Shown piece after piece: positions 32,914-41,388 of a DNA stretch of 41,388 nucleotides (position 1 is its first letter; the number at the start of each line of letters is the position of its first letter). The translations under genes were made by a program, and so were the position numbers. The DNA comes from an uncultured Cetobacterium sp. (GTDB taxonomy: Bacteria > Fusobacteriota > Fusobacteriia > Fusobacteriales > Fusobacteriaceae), in contig NZ_CAMTIK010000020.1 of assembly GCF_947072685.1 (NCBI RefSeq), positions 1 to 41,388 on the forward strand, written 5' to 3'. The notes beneath the pieces are model-generated. The model was not told the DNA's origin and ran no database searches. It saw nothing but the letters and a program-made list of their open reading frames with translations.

Positions 32914-33717
32914 CTATTTCATCAACAATAAAACTAAAATTCCTAAAATGATTCTATATATTCCAAAAGCTTTAAAAGTTTTTTGCTTAATATATCCCAT
33001 AAACCACTTTATAACCACATAAGCTACAACAAAAGATACAATCGATCCCAGTGCTAAAAGTTGCCATTCTACCGAGGTAAAGTTAAGTCCATTTTTCACA
33101 AGCTTAAGTAAAGTTGCTCCTGCCATTGTTGGAATAGCTAAGAAAAATGAGTATTCAGCCGCAACAGATCTAGATACACCCAATAGAAGAGCTCCTATTA
33201 TTGTTGCTCCTGAACGTGACGTTCCCGGTATCATTGCTAAACACTGAAAAAAACCTATTGTGAAAGCTAATCTATACGACATCTCTTTTATTGAACCTAT
33301 TCCACCTTTGAGATTCTTTCTCTCCACTAAAATGAATATTATTCCATATAATATTAACATTGATGCCACTATTGTGGTATTATCCATAAAAAATTTAGAT
33401 ATATAATCATCCGCTAAAAGACCTATTACTCCAGCTGGTAACACACCTACAATTATTTTTGTCCAAAGAGAAAACTTCTCTTTAAACTCCTCTTTTGTTT
33501 TTACAAATGGGGTTAAATCCTTCCAAAAATACGCTACTACTGAAAGTATCGCTCCAAATTGTATTATTACTAAAAAATTTTCCATAAAGGCTTTTGAAAC
33601 TGACGGAGAGTTTATAAATCTCTCCACCAAAATCATATGACCTGTACTACTCACAGGAACAAACTCTGTCATCCCTTCAACTATACCTAGTATTATAACT
33701 AGTAAAAATGGATTCAT
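32914..33717 (-). CDS. uppP: Undecaprenyl-diphosphate phosphatase (UppP/BacA)
   Basis: A 267-aa inner-membrane enzyme that dephosphorylates undecaprenyl diphosphate so the lipid carrier for peptidoglycan and O-antigen can be reused. The two catalytic signatures are present: EGMTEFVPVSSTGHMIL at 14-30 and PGTSRSGATI, with the conserved Glu, Ser, His and Arg. About eight membrane segments are seen. It lies between rfaD (14 nt) and the hemZ-like gene (17 nt), an envelope-related neighbourhood. Confidence 0.96.
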   Translation of the reverse strand: MNPFLLVIILGIVEGMTEFVPVSSTGHMILVERFINSPSVSKAFMENFLVIIQFGAILSVVAYFWKDLTPFVKTKEEFKEKFSLWTKIIVGVLPAGVIGLLADDYISKFFMDNTTIVASMLILYGIIFILVERKNLKGGIGSIKEMSYRLAFTIGFFQCLAMIPGTSRSGATIIGALLLGVSRSVAAEYSFFLAIPTMAGATLLKLVKNGLNFTSVEWQLLALGSIVSFVVAYVVIKWFMGYIKQKTFKAFGIYRIILGILVLLLMK

Positions 33718-33731
33718 TATTTTTTTCCTCC

Positions 33732-34727
33732 TTACAGGTAACTATCCTCTTGTTTTAAGTATTTCACATAGTCTGCTACGCCCTCTTCTAAAGAGTAGAA
33801 ACTCTTGTCATATCCAGCTTCTCTTATCTTTCTCATAGAGGCTTCTGTAAAGTATTGATATTTCCCTCTTAAATCCTCTGGCATAGGAACAAACTCTATT
33901 ACATCCTCTGTTTTAAGATTGAAATCTCCACTTGCATTTTTCATTGTCTCCATAGATAGATCGTGGAAGCTTCTAGCTTCTCCAGTACCAATATTATAAA
34001 CACCTGATGGAACTTTATTAAACATACAGAAATAAAGCATATCCACAACATCTTTTATATATACGAAATCTCTTAACTGTTCCCCATCTCTATATCCCTC
34101 TTTATGAGATTTAAATAGTTTTACTCCTCCGTCCACATTGAACTGGTTAAATGTATGAAGCACCATAGATGCCATTCTTCCTTTATGGAACTCTTGAGGT
34201 CCATAAACATTGAAGAATTTAGCTCCTATCCATTGTTTTGGTGCCTTTTCTTGTTTAAAAGCCCAATCATCAAAGAATTTTTTTGAATAACCATACTTAT
34301 TTAAAGGCAATAGTTTCTTTAGCTCTTCTGGAGTACCTTCATCGCTATACCCTTGCTCTCCAGCTCCATATGTAGCTGCTGATGAAGCATAGACATATGT
34401 TATATCTCTTTTAGCACAGAAGTTCCACAATCTCTTTGAATACTCATAGTTATTTTTCATAAGTAGATCTCCATCTTTTTCTGTTGTTGCTGAGATTGCT
34501 CCCATATGTAAAACTGCGGTTATTTTTTTAGCATTTTCTTCTACAGCTAACCAATCAAATAACTCATCTCTATCACACCAATCAGCATAGTCTCTTTTTC
34601 TTAAATTTAGCCATTTGTCCTCAAATCTCAACTTATCAACAGCTAAAATATCGTTTATCCCCATCTCATTTAACTTCCAAATATATGCACTTCCAATAAA
34701 TCCAGCAGCACCTGTCACTATAATCAT
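33732..34727 (-). CDS. rfaD: ADP-L-glycero-D-manno-heptose 6-epimerase
   Basis: A 331-aa NAD(P)-dependent short-chain epimerase that makes the LPS inner-core precursor ADP-L,D-heptose. The Rossmann motif GAAGFIG is at 6-12, and the active-site YGYSKKFFD and [17 protein letters not shown] segments are specific to RfaD/HldD. The start overlaps the PHP gene stop by 4 nt. The gmhB phosphatase of the same pathway is at 40252-40806. Together they show that the organism makes heptose-containing LPS, a diderm trait. Confidence 0.96.
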   Translation of the reverse strand: MIIVTGAAGFIGSAYIWKLNEMGINDILAVDKLRFEDKWLNLRKRDYADWCDRDELFDWLAVEENAKKITAVLHMGAISATTEKDGDLLMKNNYEYSKRLWNFCAKRDITYVYASSAATYGAGEQGYSDEGTPEELKKLLPLNKYGYSKKFFDDWAFKQEKAPKQWIGAKFFNVYGPQEFHKGRMASMVLHTFNQFNVDGGVKLFKSHKEGYRDGEQLRDFVYIKDVVDMLYFCMFNKVPSGVYNIGTGEARSFHDLSMETMKNASGDFNLKTEDVIEFVPMPEDLRGKYQYFTEASMRKIREAGYDKSFYSLEEGVADYVKYLKQEDSYL

Positions 34728-35584
34728 AAATTCTCCTCCTTATTTTTTCCTCTTTCTAATAACTCTTTTATCTCCTCTTGTGAAATACAAGCATAACCTA
34801 TATCTACACCCACTCTATTTCCACCATGAAAATCTGAACCTCCAACCATGAGAAGATTTTTTTTCATAGCTAACTCTTTGTAGTATTTTTTTTCTTTTGA
34901 TGTATATGAACTATATTCAACTTCCAATCCATCTAGACCGCTCTCTTTTAAAACTTCAATTATTTTTTCAACTTTTTCTCTCGATACAGATACTAAGCTC
35001 GGATGAGCTAGTGCTGAGACACCACCACACTTTTTTATAAGTTCTACTATCTCTTTTGGATCTGAATTCCCCTTCTCCACATAAGCGACACCATTTCTAC
35101 CTAAATATTGTTTGAAAGCTTCTCCCTTTGAATAAACAAACCCCTTGTTCATCATGACATTACATATATGGGCCCTGCTAACTATTGTTCCAGTAGCTTC
35201 TCTTTCAACCTCTTCAAGAGTTATTTTTAAACCTCTATCATTTAACTTTTTTATCATTTTTATATTTCTTTCTTTTCTAGCTTTTTTCAAATCAATCAGT
35301 TTATCTTTCAACTCCTGACATCCTTCATCTAAAAAATAACCTAGAATATGTATTTCCAATCCATCTAAAGCACATGAAAATTCAATTCCAGGAATGAAGT
35401 CTAAATCCAATAGTTTTGCTATCTCTTTTCCTTCCTCAATTCCTTCCATCGTATCATGATCACTTATAGCAATACCTTTTATTCCTAAAACTTTGGCTCT
35501 TTCTAAAATCTCTTTTACTGTAAATGTTCCATCTGAATATGTGGTGTGAATATGTAAATCATAACATCTATTTAAATCTTTCAT
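34724..35584 (-). CDS. PHP-domain phosphoesterase (RNase AM / YciV type)
   Basis: A 286-aa metal-dependent phosphoesterase. PHP motifs are in order: [13 protein letters not shown] with His11 and His13, [26 protein letters not shown] and GGSDFHGG. Homologues act as 5'-3' exoribonucleases on short RNA or rRNA ends, or as 3',5'-nucleotide bisphosphate phosphatases. The sequence does not decide between them. The start at 35584 follows GGGGGGAAC; an ATG 12 nt upstream would overlap that site. It is translationally coupled to rfaD by a 4-nt overlap. Confidence 0.88.
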   Translation of the reverse strand: MKDLNRCYDLHIHTTYSDGTFTVKEILERAKVLGIKGIAISDHDTMEGIEEGKEIAKLLDLDFIPGIEFSCALDGLEIHILGYFLDEGCQELKDKLIDLKKARKERNIKMIKKLNDRGLKITLEEVEREATGTIVSRAHICNVMMNKGFVYSKGEAFKQYLGRNGVAYVEKGNSDPKEIVELIKKCGGVSALAHPSLVSVSREKVEKIIEVLKESGLDGLEVEYSSYTSKEKKYYKELAMKKNLLMVGGSDFHGGNRVGVDIGYACISQEEIKELLERGKNKEENL

Positions 35585-35608
35585 AGTTCCCCCCATTTAA
35601 GTAAATAT

Positions 35609-35640
35609 GGCACCTTAGTTAAAAGGTGCCACAATTTTTT
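35609..35640. other. Hairpin between the lipoprotein and PHP genes
   Basis: Stem GGCACCTT / AAGGTGCC with a 6-nt loop. The T run (35635-35640) lies on the plus-strand side only, whereas the genes run on the minus strand. It is better read as an intercistronic stem than a terminator of the operon, though it would stop antisense transcripts. Confidence 0.5.
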
Positions 35641-36371
35641 TAGTCATCCCACTTTTCTAACTCTGAAAAATACTCTGAATAAGCAAGGTATAAAGCCTTT
35701 GCATTTACATTGTTTCTCTCTAGCTTAGTTTTATCTGTTTTTTTATAGATATTGTTTACCTCTATCATTCTAGGAGAAACCTCTACAAAATACCAAGTTC
35801 TTGAATCAAAAAATTCACTTCTTTTTATAAATTTATTTAAAAGTTTTCTAAATCTTTTAATCTCTTTTTCTGTTAAATCCTGCTTTTTAGAGAATCCAAC
35901 AATCTCTGCCCACTCCTCTTTTGTAGCCACTTCATTAGCTATAAAATTAGAGGGATTTGAAATTCTTAAATATGATTGATTTACCATATATTTGGCAAGC
36001 CCATTTGGATCTTTAAAATTTTCATCCTTTAAGTAATACTCTCTTGGAAGTTTTTTTACAACCTTTTCAAGAATTTTATTAAACTCTTCTTGATCAGCTT
36101 CAGTTATTTCAGATTTTGTTTTTAAAGAATCTAAAAATTTAACTTGTTTTTGATCCAATTTTTGGTTTTTAGCTAAAAATCCTATCGGTTCTTCTGCTCC
36201 ATACCAATCTTCTAATTCCGATTCACCTACCACAACTGTAGTGAATGTTTGTTCCCAATTTTTCATAGCGACATTATCTATTTTATACTTCTCTTGAATA
36301 TTTACACCATTTTTTACAGAACTACATCCCATCAATGTAACTAATAAGGCTAATACAACAATCTTTTTCAT
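35640..36371 (-). CDS. Putative lipoprotein of unknown function
   Basis: A 243-aa protein with a type II signal peptide: Lys-rich start, hydrophobic core and lipobox LMGC with Cys16 as the lipidation site. The mature part is charged, Lys/Glu-rich and mostly helical, without a recognised domain. Two segments with similar wording, WEQTFTTVVVGESELEDWYG and later YFVEVSPRMIEVNNIY, do not match any family known to me. It begins 9 nt after secA and precedes the PHP gene by 55 nt with a hairpin between. Probably an outer- or inner-membrane-anchored periplasmic protein; no function assigned. Confidence 0.82.
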   Translation of the reverse strand: MKKIVVLALLVTLMGCSSVKNGVNIQEKYKIDNVAMKNWEQTFTTVVVGESELEDWYGAEEPIGFLAKNQKLDQKQVKFLDSLKTKSEITEADQEEFNKILEKVVKKLPREYYLKDENFKDPNGLAKYMVNQSYLRISNPSNFIANEVATKEEWAEIVGFSKKQDLTEKEIKRFRKLLNKFIKRSEFFDSRTWYFVEVSPRMIEVNNIYKKTDKTKLERNNVNAKALYLAYSEYFSELEKWDD

Positions 36372-36380
36372 TATTCCTCC

Positions 36381-39002
36381 CTATAATCTCCCGCAACATT
36401 TTCCATATACTTTTCCACTTCCACATCTACAAATATCTTCTAAATCAAGATCCTCTGTATCTTGTGGCTCTATAACTTCTTCTTCTGGATTTTTAATAAC
36501 AACTTTAAACATATATGATGTTGTTTCCACTTTAATAGTAGATAGCATTCTAGAATACATGTCTCCTGATATTATTTTATACTCTACAACTGGATCCTTT
36601 TGTCCATAAGATCTCAGATAAATCCCCTCTCTCAGAGCATCTAAAGCTTTTAAATGTTCTCTCCATCTAGCATCTACAACTTCAAACAGAACATATTTTT
36701 CCACTTTTCTCATTACATCTGAACCTAATTCATTCTCTTTTATCTGATACTCTTCAGATATAGCTTGATATAATTTTTCAACATATTCCTCTACAGTCAA
36801 GGCTTTATACTCTTCTAAATCAGTTATTTCATAGTTATATTTTTCTAAAATAACCTCTTTAACTCCAGCAATATCCCATTCTTCTTTGAACTCTCCTACA
36901 AATCTTTCAACTATGATATCTGAAATACTAGACTTTAACATTCCTAAAATAGTTTCTTTTAAATCATCCTTTTCAAGAGCTTCATTTCTACTATCATATA
37001 TTGCTTCTCTTTGTTTGTTCATAACATCATCAAATTCAAGTAGATTTTTTCTTATACCAAAGTTTCTAGATTCCACTTTCTTTTGAGCGTTTTCAATAGC
37101 TTTATTGATCATTTTATGTTGAATTGATTCTCCCTCTGGAAGTCCCAATCTTTCCATAACCCCTTGAATTCTTTCAGAACCAAACAGTCTCATCAAATCG
37201 TCCTCCAAGCATAAATAAAACTCTGATGCTCCTGGGTCTCCTTGTCTTCCTGCTCTTCCTCTTAGCTGGTTATCTATTCTTCTAGATTCATGTCTTTCTG
37301 TACCTAAAATAAATAGTCCTCCTGCTTCTATAACCTTATGTTTTTCTACCTCACATTCAGCCTTATATTTATCTAAAACCACTGGATATTCAGCTGCATC
37401 TCTAGCTCCTATCTCTGCTACCGCTCTAAATTCAGGATTTCCTCCCAACATTATATCTGTTCCTCTACCTGCCATATTAGTTGCGATTGTTACCGCTTTA
37501 TATCTCCCTGCTTGAGCCACAATCTCAGCCTCTTTAGCATGTTGCTTAGCATTTAGTACGTTGTGTGGTATTTTTTTCTCTTTTAATATCTCTGACAGCT
37601 CCTCAGAACTCTTTATTGTTACAGTTCCCACAAGTACAGGCTGACCCTTTGTATATAGCTCTTCTATTCTTGCTACAATAGCATTCGTCTTTTCTGTTTT
37701 TGTTTTATAAACTAAGTCTGGAAAATCAGTTCTTCTAACAGGTTTATTTGTTGGGATAACTATTACCTCTAATCCATATGTATGCATAAATTCAGCAGCT
37801 TCAGTTTCCGCTGTTCCTGTCATTCCAGCTAACTTATCATACATTCTGAAATAGTTTTGAAGTGTTATTGAAGCTAATGTTTGATTTTCTCCAGCAACAT
37901 TTACACCCTCTTTAGCTTCGATAGCTTGATGAAGACCATCTGAATATCTTCTTCCTTCCATTGCTCTTCCTGTAAACTCATCTATTATTATTACCTCTCC
38001 ATCTCTTATAAGGTAATCTTTATCTTTTATGAATAACTCTTTTGCTTTTAAGGCTTGATTTAAATAATGTGTTAACTCTACATGTTCAGGTGAATATAGA
38101 TTATCTATATTTAAAAGTTCTTCAACTTTTTTTATTCCTTTATCAGTCAAAACTATATTTCTAGCCTTCTCGTCAACTTCATAATCTCCCCATTGCTCAT
38201 CTGGGATATTCATCTCTTTTTTCTGTTTAGCATCTTTTATTTTTTCTGTTTCAAAACTTCTATCAAGCCTAAAAGCTACTTGACAGAAAATAGAATACCA
38301 CTTTGTAGTTTCAGAAGCAGCACCCGATATTATTAAAGGTGTTCTCGCTTCATCCACAAGGATGGAGTCAACCTCATCTACAATACAGAAATGAAGAGGT
38401 CTTTGAACTTTATTTTCCACTCTATTGACCATATTATCTCTCAAGTAGTCAAATCCAAACTCTGAATTCGTACCATATGTTATATCAGCTTCATAGGCTG
38501 CCTTTCTATCCTCATTTTCCATTCCATTTATAATTACTCCAGAAGTCAATCCTAAGAAATCATAAACTCTTGCCATAAGCTCTCTATCTCTTTGAGCTAA
38601 GTAATCATTTACTGTTATTACATGAACCCCTTTGCCTTCAAGAGCATTTAGATAAACAGGTGCTGTAGCCACTAGAGTTTTTCCTTCTCCAGTCTTCATC
38701 TCAGTTATTTTCCCCTCATGAAGTACAATTCCACCCACTAGCTGTACATCATAATGTCTCATTCCATGTACTCTTTTAGAGGCTTCTCTCACAACAGCAA
38801 AAGCTTCAACTAAAAGATTATCTATAGTTTCACCTTTCTCTAATCTCTGTCTAAACTCATAAGTTTTACCTTTAAGCTCTTCATCTGAAAGCTTTTCTAT
38901 CTCTAGCTCTAGTGAGTTTATAAGTGTAACTAATTTTTTGATTCTTTTAATCTCTCTGTCATTTCTTGTACCGAAAATTTTCTTTAATAAATCTCCAAAC
39001 AT
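36381..39002 (-). CDS. secA: Protein translocase ATPase SecA
   Basis: An 873-aa motor that drives preproteins through SecYEG. Motifs include the Walker [12 protein letters not shown], the [19 protein letters not shown] helicase box, the preprotein cross-linking domain, [31 protein letters not shown] and the helical wing. The C-terminal SEC-C zinc motif [15 protein letters not shown] supports SecB- or ribosome-type interactions. The length is normal. It is the first gene of the minus-strand run, driven by a strong promoter at 39048-39076, with AGGAAGGAT before the start. Confidence 0.98.
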   Translation of the reverse strand: MFGDLLKKIFGTRNDREIKRIKKLVTLINSLELEIEKLSDEELKGKTYEFRQRLEKGETIDNLLVEAFAVVREASKRVHGMRHYDVQLVGGIVLHEGKITEMKTGEGKTLVATAPVYLNALEGKGVHVITVNDYLAQRDRELMARVYDFLGLTSGVIINGMENEDRKAAYEADITYGTNSEFGFDYLRDNMVNRVENKVQRPLHFCIVDEVDSILVDEARTPLIISGAASETTKWYSIFCQVAFRLDRSFETEKIKDAKQKKEMNIPDEQWGDYEVDEKARNIVLTDKGIKKVEELLNIDNLYSPEHVELTHYLNQALKAKELFIKDKDYLIRDGEVIIIDEFTGRAMEGRRYSDGLHQAIEAKEGVNVAGENQTLASITLQNYFRMYDKLAGMTGTAETEAAEFMHTYGLEVIVIPTNKPVRRTDFPDLVYKTKTEKTNAIVARIEELYTKGQPVLVGTVTIKSSEELSEILKEKKIPHNVLNAKQHAKEAEIVAQAGRYKAVTIATNMAGRGTDIMLGGNPEFRAVAEIGARDAAEYPVVLDKYKAECEVEKHKVIEAGGLFILGTERHESRRIDNQLRGRAGRQGDPGASEFYLCLEDDLMRLFGSERIQGVMERLGLPEGESIQHKMINKAIENAQKKVESRNFGIRKNLLEFDDVMNKQREAIYDSRNEALEKDDLKETILGMLKSSISDIIVERFVGEFKEEWDIAGVKEVILEKYNYEITDLEEYKALTVEEYVEKLYQAISEEYQIKENELGSDVMRKVEKYVLFEVVDARWREHLKALDALREGIYLRSYGQKDPVVEYKIISGDMYSRMLSTIKVETTSYMFKVVIKNPEEEVIEPQDTEDLDLEDICRCGSGKVYGKCCGRL

Positions 39003-39047
39003 TCCTACATCCTTCCTAGCTTTTTTTTATGTTTATTATTATTCCAT

Positions 39048-39076
39048 ATATTACCATAATTAGGTTTAATAGTCAA
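39048..39076 (-). promoter_or_regulatory. Promoter of secA and downstream genes
   Basis: On the minus strand: TTGACT (39076-39071), 17-bp spacer, TAATAT (39053-39048), 45 nt from the start codon. Confidence 0.75.
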
Positions 39077-39190
39077 TTTATACCCCCTCTCTCTCAGTTT
39101 TTGACTCGTGATTCAAAAAGTTCTTTTAATTTTTTGAAAAATATGGTATATTGTAAAATAAATAACAAGCTTTTTTAGGAGGTAATTAAT

Positions 39191-40210
39191 TTGAATTCTA
39201 TAAAATCAACACTTCCAGGACTAATACTTTGTATAATCCTCGCTCAACTCGGGATTTTTCTTGGGAAATTTATCCCTAGCATTGGTGGTGCCCCACTCGC
39301 TATTTTCCTAGGACTTATTGCTGGAAATACTTTTGCTAAATCAAAAAAATTTGCAGATGGTTCTAAATTTTCAGAAAGCGATCTTTTAGCTTACTCTATT
39401 GTTCTTCTTGGAGGAACATTAAGTATAAAAACAATTCTACAACTTGGAGTTTCAGGAATAATTTTTATTTTTTTACAGATGCTAATAACTATAGTTATTA
39501 CAATGTTCATAGGTAAAAAACTTGGATTTTCAAAAAAATTCTGTGCCTTAATGGCAAGTGGTAACGCTGTTTGCGGTTCCTCTGCTATAGGAGCAACCTC
39601 TCCAGTTATAAAGGCTGAAGATGCAGAAAAAGGTATCTCCATAACGATAGTTAATTTAACAGGAACTTTACTTATGTTTGCTCTTATTCCTATTGCTAAT
39701 TTTTTCTTCAATTTTGAAACTGTGCAGACCTCGGCTTTATTGGGAGGAGTACTTCAATCTGTTGGACAAGTTATTGCGGCAGGAAGTATGGTCAATCACG
39801 ATGTTCTAGAAATGGCTACTATTTTTAAAATAGTTAGAATTGTATTTTTAGTTTTAGTTGTTCTTTGGTTATCTAAAGAGTTTAAAGTAAAGCAACTTGA
39901 AAATAATACTGAATTTGCGCTTGAACAGGAAGCTTATAGTAAAAAGAAAAACAAAATATCTATTCCTTGGTATATCGTTGGCTTCTTTATCTTGTGTGCT
40001 CTTTTTTCTCTGGGAATTATTCCACCCTCTATTTCAAAAATTTTCAAACTTATTTCATCTAAATTTGAAATTGTTGCCTTAGCCGGAATTGGTATGAGAG
40101 TTAAAATTGCTGAACTTTTAAAACAAGGACCAAAAGCTTCATTGTATGGGTTATTTGTTGGTGCTTCACAAATTGTTGTAGCACTGTTACTTATAAAAAT
40201 TTTCATTTAA
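39191..40210 (+). CDS. YeiH/UPF0324-family membrane transporter
   Basis: A 339-aa integral membrane protein with about ten helices, of the YeiH (UPF0324, putative sulfate exporter) family. Typical segments are GGAPLAIFLGLIAGN, SIVLLGGTLSIKTILQLG, GNAVCGSSAIGATSPVIKA and SVGQVIAAGSMV. The start is TTG at 39191, supported by AGGAGG 8 nt upstream and by the family N terminus. The substrate is not established; sulfate and related anions are only suggested for the family. A bidirectional terminator follows and overlaps the end of gmhB. Confidence 0.88.
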   Translation: MNSIKSTLPGLILCIILAQLGIFLGKFIPSIGGAPLAIFLGLIAGNTFAKSKKFADGSKFSESDLLAYSIVLLGGTLSIKTILQLGVSGIIFIFLQMLITIVITMFIGKKLGFSKKFCALMASGNAVCGSSAIGATSPVIKAEDAEKGISITIVNLTGTLLMFALIPIANFFFNFETVQTSALLGGVLQSVGQVIAAGSMVNHDVLEMATIFKIVRIVFLVLVVLWLSKEFKVKQLENNTEFALEQEAYSKKKNKISIPWYIVGFFILCALFSLGIIPPSISKIFKLISSKFEIVALAGIGMRVKIAELLKQGPKASLYGLFVGASQIVVALLLIKIFI

Positions 40211-40218
40211 ATTTAGTC

Positions 40219-40252
40219 TAAAAAAGGAAGCTGGATCTCAGCTTCCTTTTTT
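40219..40252. terminator. Bidirectional terminator between YeiH gene and gmhB
   Basis: A 14-bp perfect stem AAAAAAGGAAGCTG / CAGCTTCCTTTTTT with a 5-nt loop. Its end touches the gmhB stop codon. Confidence 0.9.
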
Positions 40253-40806
40253 CATATTAATTTTTTAATTATCTTGGCTACTTCTAGAAGATCTTCAGCA
40301 ACAGGGTACTTCCCCTCATATTTATCCACGATTTTGTTTCCATAACCGGTCTTTACTAATATCGATTGAACTCCTGCATTTTCTCCGGCTTCTAAATCGC
40401 TTCCCTTATCTCCAATCATAAAAGAGCTATCTATGTCTATATCATATTTTTTAATCGCATCTTTCAACATACCTGGATTTGGCTTTCTACACTCACATTC
40501 CTTTTTGTATATTCCAATACCTTTCTCTATATGATGAGGGCAATAATAACACTCCAAAATATCTATTCCATGATTATTCAATTCTTTTACCATAGAAGCA
40601 TTCAATTTTATTAAATCTTCCTCTGTATAATAGCCTCTTGCAATCCCAGATTGATTTGTTACAACTATAAATTCATATCCCAATTCTTTTATCGCTTTTA
40701 AGCCGTCAATAACATTTTTTTCAAATTCAAAATCTTCCCATCTATGAAGATATGATTTTTCAACATTTATTGTCCCGTCTCTATCTAAAAACACTATTTT
40801 TTTCAT
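40252..40806 (-). CDS. gmhB: D-glycero-D-manno-heptose 1,7-bisphosphate 7-phosphatase
   Basis: A 184-aa HAD-superfamily phosphatase of LPS heptose synthesis. Motif I is FLDRDGTIN (nucleophile Asp), motif II is VVTNQSGIARGYY, and the zinc-binding loop CYYCPHHIE...CECRKPNPG has the GmhB Cys/His set. Motif IV is MIGDKGSDLEAGENAG. The length is typical. An extended -10 promoter lies 36 nt upstream. rfaD, which acts two steps later, is 5.5 kb away. Histidinol-phosphatase is a related activity, but the zinc loop and rfaD favour GmhB. Confidence 0.93.
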   Translation of the reverse strand: MKKIVFLDRDGTINVEKSYLHRWEDFEFEKNVIDGLKAIKELGYEFIVVTNQSGIARGYYTEEDLIKLNASMVKELNNHGIDILECYYCPHHIEKGIGIYKKECECRKPNPGMLKDAIKKYDIDIDSSFMIGDKGSDLEAGENAGVQSILVKTGYGNKIVDKYEGKYPVAEDLLEVAKIIKKLI

Positions 40807-40841
40807 CTATAGAATCTCCTTTTTATTTAAAGTTTTTCTAT

Positions 40842-40850
40842 ATTATATCA
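40842..40850 (-). promoter_or_regulatory. Extended -10 promoter of gmhB
   Basis: The minus strand reads TGATATAAT with no good -35 box; AAGGAG and the start codon follow. Confidence 0.55.
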
Positions 40851-40921
40851 TTCTTTAAAGGATTTTTTACTTTATTTGGAATATCTTTGAAGTGTAAGTT
40901 AATATTAAGGGGGTATTTTTT

Positions 40922-41320
40922 ATGGATTTAAAAGACATTTTTTCAGCAATCGGCTCTTTAGCCTTTATTTGTGCTATCTTAGCTGTTGCAATGTTTATCA
41001 TCAACTATAAGTTTAAAGATTTAGTTAATACAATTTCCCAAGGAAAATTTAATCATTTAAAATTTCATAAATTTTTGGGTATTTCTACTGTTATTTTAGC
41101 CACTGTTCATGGTTTAGGTATGATCTATATATCCACTAAAACGCTGACATATCTCAAAGGACAAAGTGGATTTTTTACCCTTATCATATTTTGGATAATT
41201 GGTACAATTCCATTTTTAAATAAAAAAATACCTATAAAATATAAACGAAGTTTTTTTAAACTTCATAAAATTTTAGGTATCCTGGTTTTTATTTTTATCC
41301 TTATACATGTTTCTCTTTAA
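40922..41320 (+). CDS. Small four-helix membrane protein, b-type cytochrome-like
   Basis: A 132-aa protein with four membrane helices (about 8-28, 50-70, 82-98, 113-131). Two similar helices carry paired histidines: FHKFLGI...VH (His49 and His63) and LHKILGI...IH (His115 and His129), each pair 14 residues apart. This is the spacing of bis-histidine heme ligation in membrane cytochromes b and ferric-reductase-like domains. It would be a minimal electron-transfer module, without a flavin or NAD domain. GGGGG precedes the ATG; a weak promoter (TTGGAA, then TAATAT) lies at 40876-40905. The electron partner is unknown. It converges with the rRNA operon. Confidence 0.7.
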   Translation: MDLKDIFSAIGSLAFICAILAVAMFIINYKFKDLVNTISQGKFNHLKFHKFLGISTVILATVHGLGMIYISTKTLTYLKGQSGFFTLIIFWIIGTIPFLNKKIPIKYKRSFFKLHKILGILVFIFILIHVSL

Positions 41321-41346
41321 AATATTTCCTTAGAAAATAAAAAAAA

Positions 41347-41388
41347 GATTGGCAACTTCCTATCCTCCCAGAGGGCTGCCCCCCAAGT
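41347..41388 (-). rRNA. rrf: 5S rRNA, 3' end (partial, runs off the right edge)
   Basis: The minus strand reads GGGAGGATAGGAAGTTGCC near its end, which matches the conserved 3' part of bacterial 5S rRNA (loop E/helix IV and helix I). A T8 run follows directly (about 41346-41336) and would terminate the rRNA operon. Only about 42 nt of the gene are inside the window; the exact 3' end is uncertain by a few bases. Confidence 0.85.

Noticed and set aside
35609-35640. Operon terminator between the lipoprotein and PHP genes
   Set aside because: The T run is on the wrong side for the minus-strand genes.

Overview
This is about 41 kb of very AT-rich chromosome from a diderm, fermentative, anaerobic-type bacterium. 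It most likely belongs to the Fusobacteriota (Fusobacterium/Cetobacterium-like). Support comes from A/T-rich codon use, strong GGAGGAT-type ribosome binding sites, LPS heptose genes (rfaD, gmhB), fusobacterial-type porins with a KEVV-rich mature N terminus, and Hcp, GldA and KDPG-pathway genes of an anaerobe. The genus cannot be fixed from the sequence alone. There is no phage, IS element or CRISPR array. The only plasmid-like gene is a Rep_3-type replication initiator.

Layout. (1) 47-4341, minus strand: probable operon of beta-carbonic anhydrase, a tandem periplasmic-sensor GGDEF-EAL protein and an MscS channel. (2) 4533-6163, plus: eda-kdgK, the lower Entner-Doudoroff/ketodeoxygluconate steps. 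(3) 6229-7905, minus: hcp, with a 36-bp perfect palindrome centred at -41.5 of its promoter. (4) 8072-9753, plus: small GlsB/YeaQ membrane protein, IclR-family regulator and Dps. (5) 9864-12976, plus: MacAB-like tripartite ABC exporter parts in three genes. (6) 13030-15168, minus: a second tandem periplasmic-sensor protein, this one with HD-GYP output. (7) 15280-21242: a split carbohydrate locus. EIIA and a MupG-type 6-phospho-muramidase lie on the minus strand. EIIB, a porin and EIIC lie on the plus strand. A lone Rep_3 initiator gene and a 317-bp AT-rich region with phased A-tracts and repeated TCGTC motifs lie between them. (8) 21332-27211: ligA, gldA, a second porin and a ROK regulator. 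(9) 27212-27804: a non-coding stretch with a probable small RNA, then a groES gene without groEL. (10) 27853-39002, minus: eleven closely packed genes from secA to pcp, covering protein export, lipoprotein, PHP phosphoesterase, LPS heptose epimerase, undecaprenyl-PP phosphatase, HemZ-like radical SAM, HHH protein, Hsp33, and the DUF969/DUF979/Pcp pyroglutamate module. (11) 39191-41388: YeiH-family transporter, gmhB, a small b-type cytochrome-like protein, and the 3' end of a 5S rRNA entering from the right edge.

Themes. Two cyclic-di-GMP proteins share the same kind of tandem extracytoplasmic sensor but have different outputs. The PTS-porin-MupG locus looks like an outer-membrane-to-cytoplasm route for a beta-linked, possibly cell-wall-derived disaccharide. 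Its promoters and that of the ROK regulator share a CAAATTTG-like core. The most unusual stretches are the Rep_3/AT-rich region at 16.8-18.3 kb and the anti-Shine-Dalgarno-bearing RNA before groES at about 27.39-27.47 kb.
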